57,502 nucleotides of DNA from JAMOBE01 sp039908285 (GTDB lineage: Bacteria; Pseudomonadota; Alphaproteobacteria; Rhodospirillales; Rhodospirillaceae): assembly GCA_039908285.1 (NCBI GenBank), contig JAMOBE010000017.1, forward strand, positions 1 to 57,502, read 5' to 3'. The position numbers and the translations under genes are program-made. A model generated the notes under the pieces. It saw nothing but the letters and a program-made list of their open reading frames with translations, did no database searches and was not told the origin of the DNA. Of this stretch, positions 33,850 through 41,939 are shown piece after piece (within the stretch, counting starts at the first letter, position 1; each line of letters begins with the position of its first letter).

Positions 33850-35477
33850 CCCATCGCCGGCTGGGCGAACAGCCACAGGCTGAGCAGGGTGTACCCGACC
33901 TGAAAGGCCACCATCGGCACCTGGCCCAGCAGCATCCGGGGCCTGGCGCCGTCCAGGTCCAGGGCGGTGGCGTGGGCGACGAAGACCGAGAACACGTGGC
34001 CAAGGACGATGGCCACCACCGCCACCACCCAGGTGACCTCGGCGTCCAGGACTCCGGGGTTGACCCGGTACGCCGCCGTGCCGAACAGGTTCCAGCCGAA
34101 GCCGAAGGGATCGGACACCAGGAAGATCATCTGCTGTCCGGTCAGGGCGAGAAACGACAGATAGTGCCCCAGGTGATAGGCGATGGCGATGGGCACCAGC
34201 GACGGCGCATAGGCCCGGGCCAGATGGCCCGCCCCATGACCGCTGCCGGCCAGCAGCCCGACCAGCAGACAGCAGCCCACGAACGCCGCCAGGAACCCGA
34301 CCGGCACCGCCGCCAGGGCCAGCGTCTCGGCCAGCACCATGGCGTCGATGCCAAGGCCCTTGGCGGCGATCAGCAGCGTGCGTGCCGCCGGCTGCTCCAG
34401 CACCCACTCCAGCCCCGTACTCCACTGGGGCGTCGCCATCAGGCCGTCGAAGGTCACGGTGGACAGCACCACCAGGATCAGGCACAGCATGGGCCACGGC
34501 ACCGGCTCGCGCTCCAGCAGGCCTACGGAGGGGGGCCGGAGGTTCAGGGCCACCACCCGCCCGTTGTCCATCCGTCCCTCGGTGGCCGAGAATCGGGCGA
34601 ACAGCCCGAATACCAGGGTGAACACCTCGCCATGGCGCAGCCACGTCTCGCGACCGAAGGCCAGCATGCCGGCCAGGGTGTAGAGGGTGTAGGTCAGGGC
34701 GGCCCAGCCCACGGTCCCTGGGTCGGCGCCGCCCGGGTCCACCAGCTCGGTCCAGGCGAACAGGGCGAACACGATGACGCTGGGCCAGGCGCCGAGCCAC
34801 CGCGGATAGGCCAGCGGCGGCCGCTGCCGCAGTCGCCGCGGCAGCAGGCCAATCAGCGCCGACCACGGCTCCACCAGGCGCCAGACGTCGCCGACGAGGG
34901 CGCTGAGGTAGGCGAAGCCGATCCACCAGATGACCCATACCAGCGTCGGCGCCAGGTTCTTCGTCACCTCGGTGGTGCCGGCCAGGCCGGTGGCGATGGT
35001 GGCGACCAGGCCCACCACCCCCAGCAGCCGCGCCAGGCCAGGCAGGGGGCGGACCACGCGCGCCACCGTCGCCGACAGCAGCGAGACTCTGGGAAAATCG
35101 TGCCCCGCCAGCGGCCGGCGCACGAACACCGCCATCACCAGGAACGAGGCGACGATGGCCGCCGTGGTGCCGGAGCCGAACAGCCACACCGGCAGCGGCA
35201 GGTCGAAGCGATAACCGAAGGCGTGGGCGAGGGCCTCCGCCGGCCAGAGGATCAGCAGGAGCGCGAAAAGGAAAAGCCCTCTCCCTTGATGGGCTAGCGT
35301 ATGCACACAAGTATGTGCAGACTGGGCTGTAGGAGTTTCGCTGTAGAAACTATCAGTTTCCCGCAAGTAAAGCCCACCCAACCCTCCCCCATCGAGGGGG
35401 AGGGCTTTTTTTTGCGGGAAACGGATGGTTTCTACAGCGAACACCCCACAGCCAAGACTGCCCAAACTTGTGTGCAT
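33846..35477 (-). CDS. Polytopic membrane protein of unknown function, N-terminus built from a MITE
   Basis: From about residue 67 onward the protein is strongly hydrophobic with roughly ten to twelve transmembrane segments. The first recognisable part is AHAFGYRFDLPLPVWLFGSG, a pattern seen in a family sometimes annotated as fenitrothion hydrolase; the role is unknown. About the first 60 residues are translated from the inverted-repeat element at 35294-35484. ATG 35477 lies in that element and has GGGAG seven bases upstream. GTG 35306 is an alternative, and the original start may be lost. Length from 35477 is 543 residues. It is followed by the hydrolase gene with a 4-nt overlap. Confidence 0.65.
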   Translation of the reverse strand: MHTSLGSLGCGVFAVETIRFPQKKALPLDGGGLGGLYLRETDSFYSETPTAQSAHTCVHTLAHQGRGLFLFALLLILWPAEALAHAFGYRFDLPLPVWLFGSGTTAAIVASFLVMAVFVRRPLAGHDFPRVSLLSATVARVVRPLPGLARLLGVVGLVATIATGLAGTTEVTKNLAPTLVWVIWWIGFAYLSALVGDVWRLVEPWSALIGLLPRRLRQRPPLAYPRWLGAWPSVIVFALFAWTELVDPGGADPGTVGWAALTYTLYTLAGMLAFGRETWLRHGEVFTLVFGLFARFSATEGRMDNGRVVALNLRPPSVGLLEREPVPWPMLCLILVVLSTVTFDGLMATPQWSTGLEWVLEQPAARTLLIAAKGLGIDAMVLAETLALAAVPVGFLAAFVGCCLLVGLLAGSGHGAGHLARAYAPSLVPIAIAYHLGHYLSFLALTGQQMIFLVSDPFGFGWNLFGTAAYRVNPGVLDAEVTWVVAVVAIVLGHVFSVFVAHATALDLDGARPRMLLGQVPMVAFQVGYTLLSLWLFAQPAMG

Positions 35478-35484
35478 ACGGTAG
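35294..35484. mobile_element. MITE-like inverted-repeat element nested in a REP unit
   Basis: The 73-bp arms 35294-35366 and 35412-35484 are inverted repeats with about 62 of 73 positions matching. The centre (35367-35411) contains a perfect 9-bp stem with loop ATCGA, followed by C and eight T, an intrinsic-terminator-like structure on the plus strand. Outside the arms lie the two halves of a REP hairpin (CCCTCTCCC before, GGGGGGAGAGGG after). No transposase is encoded, so it would be a non-autonomous element. Confidence 0.8.
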
Positions 35485-35511
35485 CTCCCAGGGGGGAGAG
35501 GGTGTGGCTCA

Positions 35512-35889
35512 TCAAGGTGGCAGCACTTCGACATGGAGGAGTGGACGATGGGCATGCCGGCTTCCCCTCTCCTTCTTATCGGTCCGTTTCGTGGTGTCGT
35601 GAAGCTCCATGGGGAACCGCCCGGTCATCGCGGCGACGAACGACAGGGTCACCGGGGCGTCCGGGCCAGGCTTCACCGTCAGGTCATAGCCGTGCAGATG
35701 AAGCTCGCAGGGGACGTCGGAAGTCCAGACGATGTCGACCCGCTGGCCACGCGCCACGCGGATGACCGGGTCGCAGCCCTTCAGGACCCCGCCCTCGATG
35801 GCACAGGCCACCCTCTGATCACCCCGCGCGTCCCCGGTCAAGGCACAGAGAGCGGCGACCACCATGGCGAACCATCGACCGTGCGTCAT
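35512..35889 (-). CDS. Secreted cupredoxin-like protein
   Basis: A 125-residue secreted protein with a signal peptide (cleavage near DARGD). The mature domain has a cupredoxin-like strand order with VIRVARGQRVDIVWTSDVPCELHLHGYDLTV and FPMELHD, giving His and Cys residues but no clear type 1 copper Cys-His-Met loop. It may not bind copper as usual. The ATG at 35889 overlaps the stop of the diguanylate cyclase by 4 nt. Next is the MITE and the membrane protein. It may be the periplasmic partner of that membrane protein. Confidence 0.65.
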   Translation of the reverse strand: MTHGRWFAMVVAALCALTGDARGDQRVACAIEGGVLKGCDPVIRVARGQRVDIVWTSDVPCELHLHGYDLTVKPGPDAPVTLSFVAAMTGRFPMELHDTTKRTDKKERGSRHAHRPLLHVEVLPP

Positions 35890-37592
35890 CCCGGCTTCCA
35901 CTCGCGGACAAGGTTGCGGCCGCCTTCCTTGGCGACGTACATGGCGGTATCGGCCAGCTTGACCAGTTCGTCCGGGGTCGCGACGTTGGCCGGGGGGGTG
36001 GAGGCCACGCCGATGCTGATGGTGACCGACAGGCCGTCCACCGACATCTTTTCCACATAGGCCCGCAGGGTCTCGGCGGCGACGGCGGCCTCGGCGCTGG
36101 TGTAGCCCGGCAGGATCGACACGAACTCCTCGCCGCCATAGCGGCAGACCACCTGGGTCGGCAGCGCGGTTTCCCGCATGGCCGCCCCGATGGCCTTCAG
36201 CACGCGGTCGCCCTGGTCGTGACCGTAGGTGTCGTTGAACTTCTTGAAGTGGTCAACGTCGAACAGAAACACAGACAAGGGCCTGCTGTAGCGGCTGCCG
36301 ACATTGAATTCATCCGCCAGCCGCTCATTGAAGTAGCGGCGATTGTAGATGCCGGTGAGGCCGTCCGTGTCGGACTGGCGTTGCAGCTCCAGGCGCAGCC
36401 GGATTTCTGCCGTGATGTCGCGAATCAGGACGGCCGTGCCGATGAACTCATCCTTGTCGTTACGGATACTGCCGACGAGAACATTGAAGTGATGCTCCCG
36501 GTACGTATACATCTCGGCCTTGGTCTGGGTGGCCAGCCGGTCCCGGCGCTCGGCGATCCACTCCGGGGCGTCCAGGACCATGAGAAGGCCGCCCTCGATG
36601 ACCTGCTCCGCCGACTTGCCGAGCAGGGTCTGGGCGGCGGGATTGACCAGGACGATGGTGCCGTGGCGGTCGGTGACGATGATCCCTTCCTGCGCCCCCA
36701 GGATGACGGTGGCGAGTTTGTTGCGCTCATGCTGGAGGTCCGAATACATCTGCAGCAGGGCGCGGATCATGTGATTGAAGCTGCGGGCGATCTGCGCCAG
36801 CTCGTCGTTGCCGAGTTCCGGGACCTCGCTGGTCAGGTCGCCCCGCGACGCGACATGCATGGCCTCGGTGATCCGCCGGATGGGGTGCACCACGGTGAAG
36901 CGCACCAGTCGGCTGATGCTGAACAGGGTGAAGCCGACCGCGAGGGCCATCACGGCGAGGGACTGGAACCAGGTGCGGCGGATGTCGTAGTCCACCTTGG
37001 CCAGCGAGGAGGTGAGCATGACCACGCCTCGCACCGGATGGTCGTCGCCATGGCACGAGTGGCACTCGCGCTGGTTGGCGACCGGCGTGAGCATGGTGAA
37101 CGTGCGATTTCCATCCGCGCCGGTAGAGTAATAGCTGATGGTTCCGCCGCCCAGCAGTGCCCCCCGGAACTCGGGCATGTCCTCGGGTATCAGGCGAACC
37201 GAGGGGAGTTCCGTCTTGTGTGGGGCAAAGCGGTCCTCCCCCAGGCGCTTGTTGACGGCCTTCACGGTGGTGTTGTCGAGAAAGGCCTCGGTCCCATCGA
37301 CCCTGAGGATACGCAATTCCATGGCCCCGCCCAGACTCTTCAGGCGGTCGAACAGGGCGAAGCCGATGTTGGCGTAGCCCGCCTCCATCACCGTGCGCAA
37401 TCCCTCGATGACGCTTTCGGACACCTTGGCCAGGGTGCGCTGGTTCTGGGCCAGGATGCTCTTTTCCTGCCGCTCGGTGTAGAACAGCACCAGGATGACC
37501 AGGCCGATGCCGACGCACGCCCCCACCATGGCCAGGATGCGGTGGCCGATCTGGTTGAAGGTGAACGCCCGCAGGCCTCTCATGGTCGTCAT
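35886..37592 (-). CDS. Diguanylate cyclase with periplasmic c-type heme sensor, HAMP and PAS
   Basis: A 568-residue inner-membrane protein. TM1 is about 19-39, a periplasmic domain about 40-207, TM2 about 209-230, HAMP about 231-285, PAS about 295-405 and GGDEF about 415-565. The periplasmic domain carries a single CHSCH motif (177-181), a covalent heme c site, in an arrangement like the DUF3365/Tll0287-type heme sensor. The cyclase has the active RYGGEEF signature and DVDHFKKFNDTYGHDQGD, so c-di-GMP synthesis is likely. It is coupled by 4-nt overlaps to both neighbours and is a paralog of the next gene. Confidence 0.92.
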   Translation of the reverse strand: MTTMRGLRAFTFNQIGHRILAMVGACVGIGLVILVLFYTERQEKSILAQNQRTLAKVSESVIEGLRTVMEAGYANIGFALFDRLKSLGGAMELRILRVDGTEAFLDNTTVKAVNKRLGEDRFAPHKTELPSVRLIPEDMPEFRGALLGGGTISYYSTGADGNRTFTMLTPVANQRECHSCHGDDHPVRGVVMLTSSLAKVDYDIRRTWFQSLAVMALAVGFTLFSISRLVRFTVVHPIRRITEAMHVASRGDLTSEVPELGNDELAQIARSFNHMIRALLQMYSDLQHERNKLATVILGAQEGIIVTDRHGTIVLVNPAAQTLLGKSAEQVIEGGLLMVLDAPEWIAERRDRLATQTKAEMYTYREHHFNVLVGSIRNDKDEFIGTAVLIRDITAEIRLRLELQRQSDTDGLTGIYNRRYFNERLADEFNVGSRYSRPLSVFLFDVDHFKKFNDTYGHDQGDRVLKAIGAAMRETALPTQVVCRYGGEEFVSILPGYTSAEAAVAAETLRAYVEKMSVDGLSVTISIGVASTPPANVATPDELVKLADTAMYVAKEGGRNLVREWKPG

Positions 37593-39367
37593 GCCCCCTC
37601 CATTCCGTCCGAGTCCCGCGCGGGCGCGACCTCCTCGGGCCGGGCCACCACCACCCGGTTGCGTCCGCTCCGCTTGGCGGTGTAGAGCGCCTTGTCGGCG
37701 TGCTCGACGAACCTGACGGGGGTCTCCGGCAGGAAGTCATGGAACGAGGCGACGCCTATGCTGACGGTGACCGTCGGCAACCCCTCCAGCACCATCGCCT
37801 CGATGGCCTGGCGCAGCCGGTCGGCGATCACAGTCGCCCCGTCGCGGCCGGTGGAGCGCAGGATCACCAGAAACTCCTCGCCGCCGTAGCGGCAGGGAAT
37901 GTCCACCGCCCGTACCGTCGCCCGCACACTGTCGGCAACCCCCCTCAGCACCCGGTCGCCCTGGTCGTGGCCATAGGTGTCGTTGAATTTCTTGAAGTGG
38001 TCGATGTCGAAGATGGCGATGGACAGCATGACGCCGTGGTTGAGGGCGCGCTCCATTTCCCGCTCCAGCGACTGATCGAGGAATCGGCGGTTGCCGAGCC
38101 CGGTCAGGCCGTCCACCAGGGAGCGGTTGCGCAGTTCCTGCTCGAGCCGCCTGGTTTCGGTGATGTCGCGGATGAGCGCCGTCGAGCCCAGGGCCGCGCC
38201 GTTTTCGGCGTGAACCGTCGTGATGCTGACGCTGAGGATGCGGTCGTTGTACTCGACGACCCGGTCGATCGCCCCGGCCGGCTCGGCGAGCCAGGCGCGC
38301 ATCTGGTCCGGATCATCGAACACGGACTCGAACCCCTCGGCGACGACCTGCGTCATCGTCTTGCCCAGGATCTGCTCGCAGGAGGGATTGACCAGCACCA
38401 CCTTGCCCCTGGGGTCGGTTACCACCATGCCCTCGTCGGCCGACAGGATGATGGTGGTGAGCTTGTCCTGCTCGCTGACGAAGCCGCTGAGGGTCTGGCG
38501 TAGTTCGTCGGTCATGCGGTTGAAGCTGAGGGCCATCTGGCCCAGCTCATCGCGGCCGAGTACCGGCACCGACAGATTGAGTTCCCCGTGGGAGACCTCG
38601 GCCATGGCGTTGGAAATGGTAACGATCGGAGTCACGACGGACCGGCGCACCAGATAGGCGGTGATCGCCATGATGATCGTGATGGCGAGACCGAGGATGA
38701 TTACCGCCTGGTGCCACGAGCGCTCGACGTCCTCCTCCACCAGTTTCAGCGACGTGGTAAGCTTGAGAACGCCGCGCACGGGCGGTTCCTGTCCATGGCA
38801 TTTATAGCACTTCTGTTCGTTGAGAATCGGCGACAGGAAGGTGAGGAACTGTTCCTTGTTGGCGTCTGTTTCGTAGTAGGTGACGATTCGCTTCTCATCG
38901 ACCGCGGCCTTCAGGCCATGGTGGGCGGAAGGCAGCACCGGTACGACCTTGGTCTCCTCCCGCTGGTCGAAGTCCTCGTTGCCGCGGCGGCGGTTGACCT
39001 CGTCGATGGTGGTGTTGTCGCGAAAGGCCTCGTTGCCGTCGTTGCGCAGGATGCGGAAGTCCACCACGCCCTGGGTATCCTTCAGGCGGTCGGCGAAGAC
39101 CTGGGCGATGTCCGCGTATCCGGCCAGCATCACCGTCTGCAGGCTGGCGCTGACGCTTTCGGTGACGTTGCGCATCGAGCGCTCGTTGTTGGTGCGAATC
39201 GTGTCGTTCTGGCTGCGGGTGTAGAACAGGATCAGCGCCAGGAGACTCATGGTGACCGCCAGGCTGACGGCGGTGATGAGCTTCTGGCTGATGTAGCGAA
39301 ATTTGACCTTGTCAACCACGAACAGCACCAGTTTCCAAAAGAGTCTGTCGATAGTTCCGCCCATCAT
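37589..39367 (-). CDS. Diguanylate cyclase with periplasmic c-type heme sensor, HAMP and PAS (paralog)
   Basis: A 592-residue paralog of the following gene with the same order: TM1 about 29-49, a periplasmic domain with CYKCH at 187-191, TM2 about 220-240, HAMP, PAS (DPRGKVVLVNPSCEQILG) and GGDEF with RYGGEEF and DIDHFKKFNDTYGHDQGD. Both proteins keep the DNTTxxxVN segment in the sensor. They would convert a periplasmic redox or gas signal into c-di-GMP. ATG 39367 or 39364 are both possible. It is the promoter-proximal gene of the six-gene operon. The longer frame to 39532 is not supported. Confidence 0.92.
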   Translation of the reverse strand: MMGGTIDRLFWKLVLFVVDKVKFRYISQKLITAVSLAVTMSLLALILFYTRSQNDTIRTNNERSMRNVTESVSASLQTVMLAGYADIAQVFADRLKDTQGVVDFRILRNDGNEAFRDNTTIDEVNRRRGNEDFDQREETKVVPVLPSAHHGLKAAVDEKRIVTYYETDANKEQFLTFLSPILNEQKCYKCHGQEPPVRGVLKLTTSLKLVEEDVERSWHQAVIILGLAITIIMAITAYLVRRSVVTPIVTISNAMAEVSHGELNLSVPVLGRDELGQMALSFNRMTDELRQTLSGFVSEQDKLTTIILSADEGMVVTDPRGKVVLVNPSCEQILGKTMTQVVAEGFESVFDDPDQMRAWLAEPAGAIDRVVEYNDRILSVSITTVHAENGAALGSTALIRDITETRRLEQELRNRSLVDGLTGLGNRRFLDQSLEREMERALNHGVMLSIAIFDIDHFKKFNDTYGHDQGDRVLRGVADSVRATVRAVDIPCRYGGEEFLVILRSTGRDGATVIADRLRQAIEAMVLEGLPTVTVSIGVASFHDFLPETPVRFVEHADKALYTAKRSGRNRVVVARPEEVAPARDSDGMEGA

Positions 39368-39544
39368 GTCAGGCCACCGCCAGCGAAAGAGAGATCGGAT
39401 TCTCTCTCGAAAGCGGGAAGCGATTCCCGAAACAGGGAATACCCAGGCCGATTCGCACGCGCTCGCGGGCCGTTTCAATGGCCAAGCCCACCATTCCTGC
39501 AACGATAAGGCCAGAATGTTGTTTTTTTTCACCTCGGCGCAATG

Positions 39545-39571
39545 TTGGCACGCGAATTGAACGCTTATAAT
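39545..39571 (+). promoter_or_regulatory. Promoter candidate for the cupredoxin-heme protein operon
   Basis: A perfect TATAAT (39566-39571) lies 65 nt before the cupredoxin ATG. A TTGGCA (39545-39550) is 15 bp upstream, shorter than ideal. The divergent diguanylate cyclase operon starts about 180 bp away. No clear FNR-type box is visible. Confidence 0.45.
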
Positions 39572-39636
39572 GAACGTTCCCGCGCGGCCGGTGCCGCGCG
39601 CGTGCCCGGAAGGTCCGGGATTCTGGGGAGAAGAAG

Positions 39637-40086
39637 ATGCTGAAAAGAGGGATCATCGCTGCCGCGGCCTTTCTGGTCGCCATGCCGGCTATGGCTGCCG
39701 ATTATATCGCCAACTCGGCCGAGATTGTCAAAAAAGCCAACTGGGACAAGATGCAGACCGTTGAGGTGACCCTCAAGGAGCATAGCTATGAGCCCGAGGA
39801 AATCAAGCTGAAGGCCAATCAGCCCTACAAGATCGTGCTGCGGAACAAGGGGGAGAAGCCCCACTATTGGACCGCTGCGGAATTTTTCAAGAACATCGCC
39901 ACCCGCAAGGGGCAGACCAAGGAGGCCGAGTTCAAGGTCCCCTATTTCAACGCCGTCGAGGTGAACCCGGGCGGGGTGGTCGATCTGTTCATCGTGCCGG
40001 TGACGCCTGGCACCTATCAGGTGTTCTGCACCATCGATGACCACCGCGAGAAGGGCATGGACGGCAAGATCATCATCGAGGAGTGA
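39637..40086 (+). CDS. Periplasmic copper-binding cupredoxin
   Basis: A 149-residue protein with a signal peptide (cleavage near AMA-ADY, about residue 20). Type 1 copper ligands can be assigned: His76 in EKPHYW, then Cys131, His136 and Met141 in the loop FCTIDDHREKGM. It would shuttle electrons in the periplasm. The second His and Cys are four residues apart as in plastocyanin-like proteins. GGGAGAAGAAG precedes the start. It precedes the heme-binding protein gene by 7 nt. Confidence 0.88.
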   Translation: MLKRGIIAAAAFLVAMPAMAADYIANSAEIVKKANWDKMQTVEVTLKEHSYEPEEIKLKANQPYKIVLRNKGEKPHYWTAAEFFKNIATRKGQTKEAEFKVPYFNAVEVNPGGVVDLFIVPVTPGTYQVFCTIDDHREKGMDGKIIIEE

Positions 40087-40093
40087 TTCTGAC

Positions 40094-40975
40094 ATGAAAA
40101 GCGTGGCGAAAGCGGCCATTCTCGGCACTCTTCTGGCGGCTTCGCCCGCTCTGGCCCAGCCGCCGGAGGGCACCCTGGCGGTGCCGGTCCAGCGGCTGGC
40201 CGCCGCTCCCAAGGTGGACGGCGACCTCACGGACTGGGCGACGGCCAAGTGGACCAAGGTGAAGATCCAGCCGGCCGACGACAAGGTGGAGAGTAAGGCC
40301 GTCGGCGACAGCGAGGTGGAGCTGGCCGTCGGAGTCCATGGCGACATGGTTTATGTCGCCGCCCGCTGGCCCGATTCGCAGGCCGATACGACCTATCGCC
40401 CCTGGAAGGTGGTCGGCTCCAAGTACAAGCGTTCGGAGGATCGCGACGACGGATTCGCCATCCGATTTCACATGGACGGCGAGTACGACCGCTGCATGAT
40501 TTCCGAGAAGATCTACAAGGTGGACGTCTGGACGTGGTCGGCGGGACGAACGGATCCCTTGGGCATCGCCGACGACTATCACCACGTCATCTCCACCAAC
40601 CCGATCGACGAATCGGCGGAGTACAAGAACCCGTCCGGCAGCACCACCTACATCAAGAAGATTCGCGACGAAGGAACGCCGTCGTGGGAGAACACCAAGG
40701 CGCCGAAGGAGGTGGGGGAGCCGACGCTCCCCGGCGTATCCACCGCCACGACACCCTCCGGCAGCGCCGCTGACGTCGCCGCCAAGGGGCGGTGGGCCGA
40801 CGGCAAGTGGTCGCTGGAAATGGCCCGCAAGCTGGACACCGTCCACCCGGACGAGGACGCCGTGCTGAGCGGTGGCAAGGCCGTCCAGGGCGCGGTCGCC
40901 GTGTTCAACCACAGCCACTCCGAGAACAAGAGCGTATCCGGATTCCTGACGTTCGATTTCTCGGCGGTGAAGTAG
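40094..40975 (+). CDS. Ethylbenzene dehydrogenase gamma-like heme-binding protein
   Basis: A 293-residue secreted protein with a signal peptide (cleavage near ALAQP). The mature part begins LAAAPKVDGDLTDWATAKWTKV, typical of the EB_dh (ethylbenzene dehydrogenase gamma / DMSO-reductase type II heme subunit) family. Strand segments such as YVAARWPDSQADTTYRPW and FAIRFHMDGEY follow. These proteins normally bind one heme b with Met and Lys ligands, but the molybdenum subunits are absent here. It could receive electrons from the upstream cupredoxin. Coupled to it by 7 nt. Confidence 0.82.
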   Translation: MKSVAKAAILGTLLAASPALAQPPEGTLAVPVQRLAAAPKVDGDLTDWATAKWTKVKIQPADDKVESKAVGDSEVELAVGVHGDMVYVAARWPDSQADTTYRPWKVVGSKYKRSEDRDDGFAIRFHMDGEYDRCMISEKIYKVDVWTWSAGRTDPLGIADDYHHVISTNPIDESAEYKNPSGSTTYIKKIRDEGTPSWENTKAPKEVGEPTLPGVSTATTPSGSAADVAAKGRWADGKWSLEMARKLDTVHPDEDAVLSGGKAVQGAVAVFNHSHSENKSVSGFLTFDFSAVK

Positions 40976-40982
40976 CTCAGCT

Positions 40983-41018
40983 CGGCTTTCAGAAAATTCA
41001 AGGATTTTCTGAAAGCCG
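40983..41018. terminator. Bidirectional hairpin between the heme-protein gene and lpxL-like gene
   Basis: A perfect 15-bp inverted repeat (40983-40997 with 41004-41018, loop TCAAGG) lies between two convergent stops (40975 and 41037). The A-rich and T-rich inner stem suits both directions, although no U-tract follows the stem. Confidence 0.6.
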
Positions 41019-41036
41019 TGTCACCATCCTGCCACA

Positions 41037-41939
41037 TCAGGACACTTGATCTGGCCAGCGGCGGTGAACCCACAGCCACTGCTCGGGCCGGGCACGGATC
41101 CAGGTCTCGATGACGGCGTTGACCCGGCGCATGGTCTCGGCGACGTCGTCATGGTGGTTGCCGGTGTCGGGCAGGTCCAGCGGCGGCTCGACGACGATGC
41201 GGAACCGGGCACCCTCGAGCCGTTCCACCCGAGTCGGCACCACCGGGCAGCGATAGCGCAGGGCAAACTCGGCCAGCGCGGGAGCGGTCATCGCCGGACG
41301 GCCGAAAAACGGGACCGGGATGCCATCGTTCATCTTCTGATCCACCAGCAGGGTCAGGTGTCCCCCCTGCCGCAGCACCTTCAATAGCCGCTTGGCGCCG
41401 GCGCTGCCCTTGGGAATCAGGTCCAGGGTGTCGTCGCAGCGCCTGGCATAGAGCCACTCCACCAGGGGATTGTTGGGGGCGCGGTAGACCACGCTCAAGG
41501 GCAGGCCATGGCGCCGCGAGGCCACCTGCGCCACCTCCCAGTTGCCGAAGTGAGCGGAAAAGAAAATCCCCGGCCGGCCGTCGTCGCGAAGCTGGGTGAC
41601 GTACTCGGCGCCCTCCACCGTGACCCGGTCGCCGTCCGCCAATCCTTTGAGATGGGGAAACTCCCCCAGATTGCGGCCGAGATTATCCCACATGGCGACG
41701 ATGATCCGCTCGATCTCCGCCGGTCCGGCGTCGGGGAAGGCGGCGGCGAGGTTGCGCCGCGCCACCCCCGACAGGCGGCGGAGTCTGGGACCCACCATCC
41801 GCAGCAGCCAGCCGCCCACCGCCGAGGCCACCCCCACCGGCAGGACGGCGAACAGGCCATAGACGACGAGGGCCGCCACCGCCTGCACTGGATGGACGAT
41901 CCGGCGGCGGATCGGGTCGCGCCACCCGCCCCTAGCCAT
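41037..41939 (-). CDS. lpxL: Lipid A biosynthesis lauroyl/acyl transferase (LpxL/HtrB family)
   Basis: A 300-residue membrane-associated acyltransferase. One N-terminal hydrophobic segment (VAALVVYGLFAVLPVGVASAVGG) is followed by the catalytic HX4D/E motif as HFGNWE, with NNPLVEW and LLVDQKMNDG around it. It adds a secondary acyl chain to Kdo2-lipid A at the inner membrane. Start 41939 overlaps lpxK by 8 nt and has GGGGGGA upstream. It is the last gene of the minus-strand lipid A cluster. Confidence 0.92.
   Translation of the reverse strand: MARGGWRDPIRRRIVHPVQAVAALVVYGLFAVLPVGVASAVGGWLLRMVGPRLRRLSGVARRNLAAAFPDAGPAEIERIIVAMWDNLGRNLGEFPHLKGLADGDRVTVEGAEYVTQLRDDGRPGIFFSAHFGNWEVAQVASRRHGLPLSVVYRAPNNPLVEWLYARRCDDTLDLIPKGSAGAKRLLKVLRQGGHLTLLVDQKMNDGIPVPFFGRPAMTAPALAEFALRYRCPVVPTRVERLEGARFRIVVEPPLDLPDTGNHHDDVAETMRRVNAVIETWIRARPEQWLWVHRRWPDQVS

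Noticed and set aside
32842..35310. A single 822-residue gene spanning the membrane protein, hydrolase and cytochrome start
   Set aside because: The upstream two-thirds is out of frame with the conserved membrane protein; the real hydrolase begins at about 33849.
35367..35420. Plus-strand intrinsic-terminator-like hairpin as a functional terminator
   Set aside because: All genes around it are on the minus strand; it is the core of the MITE/REP and has no transcript to terminate.
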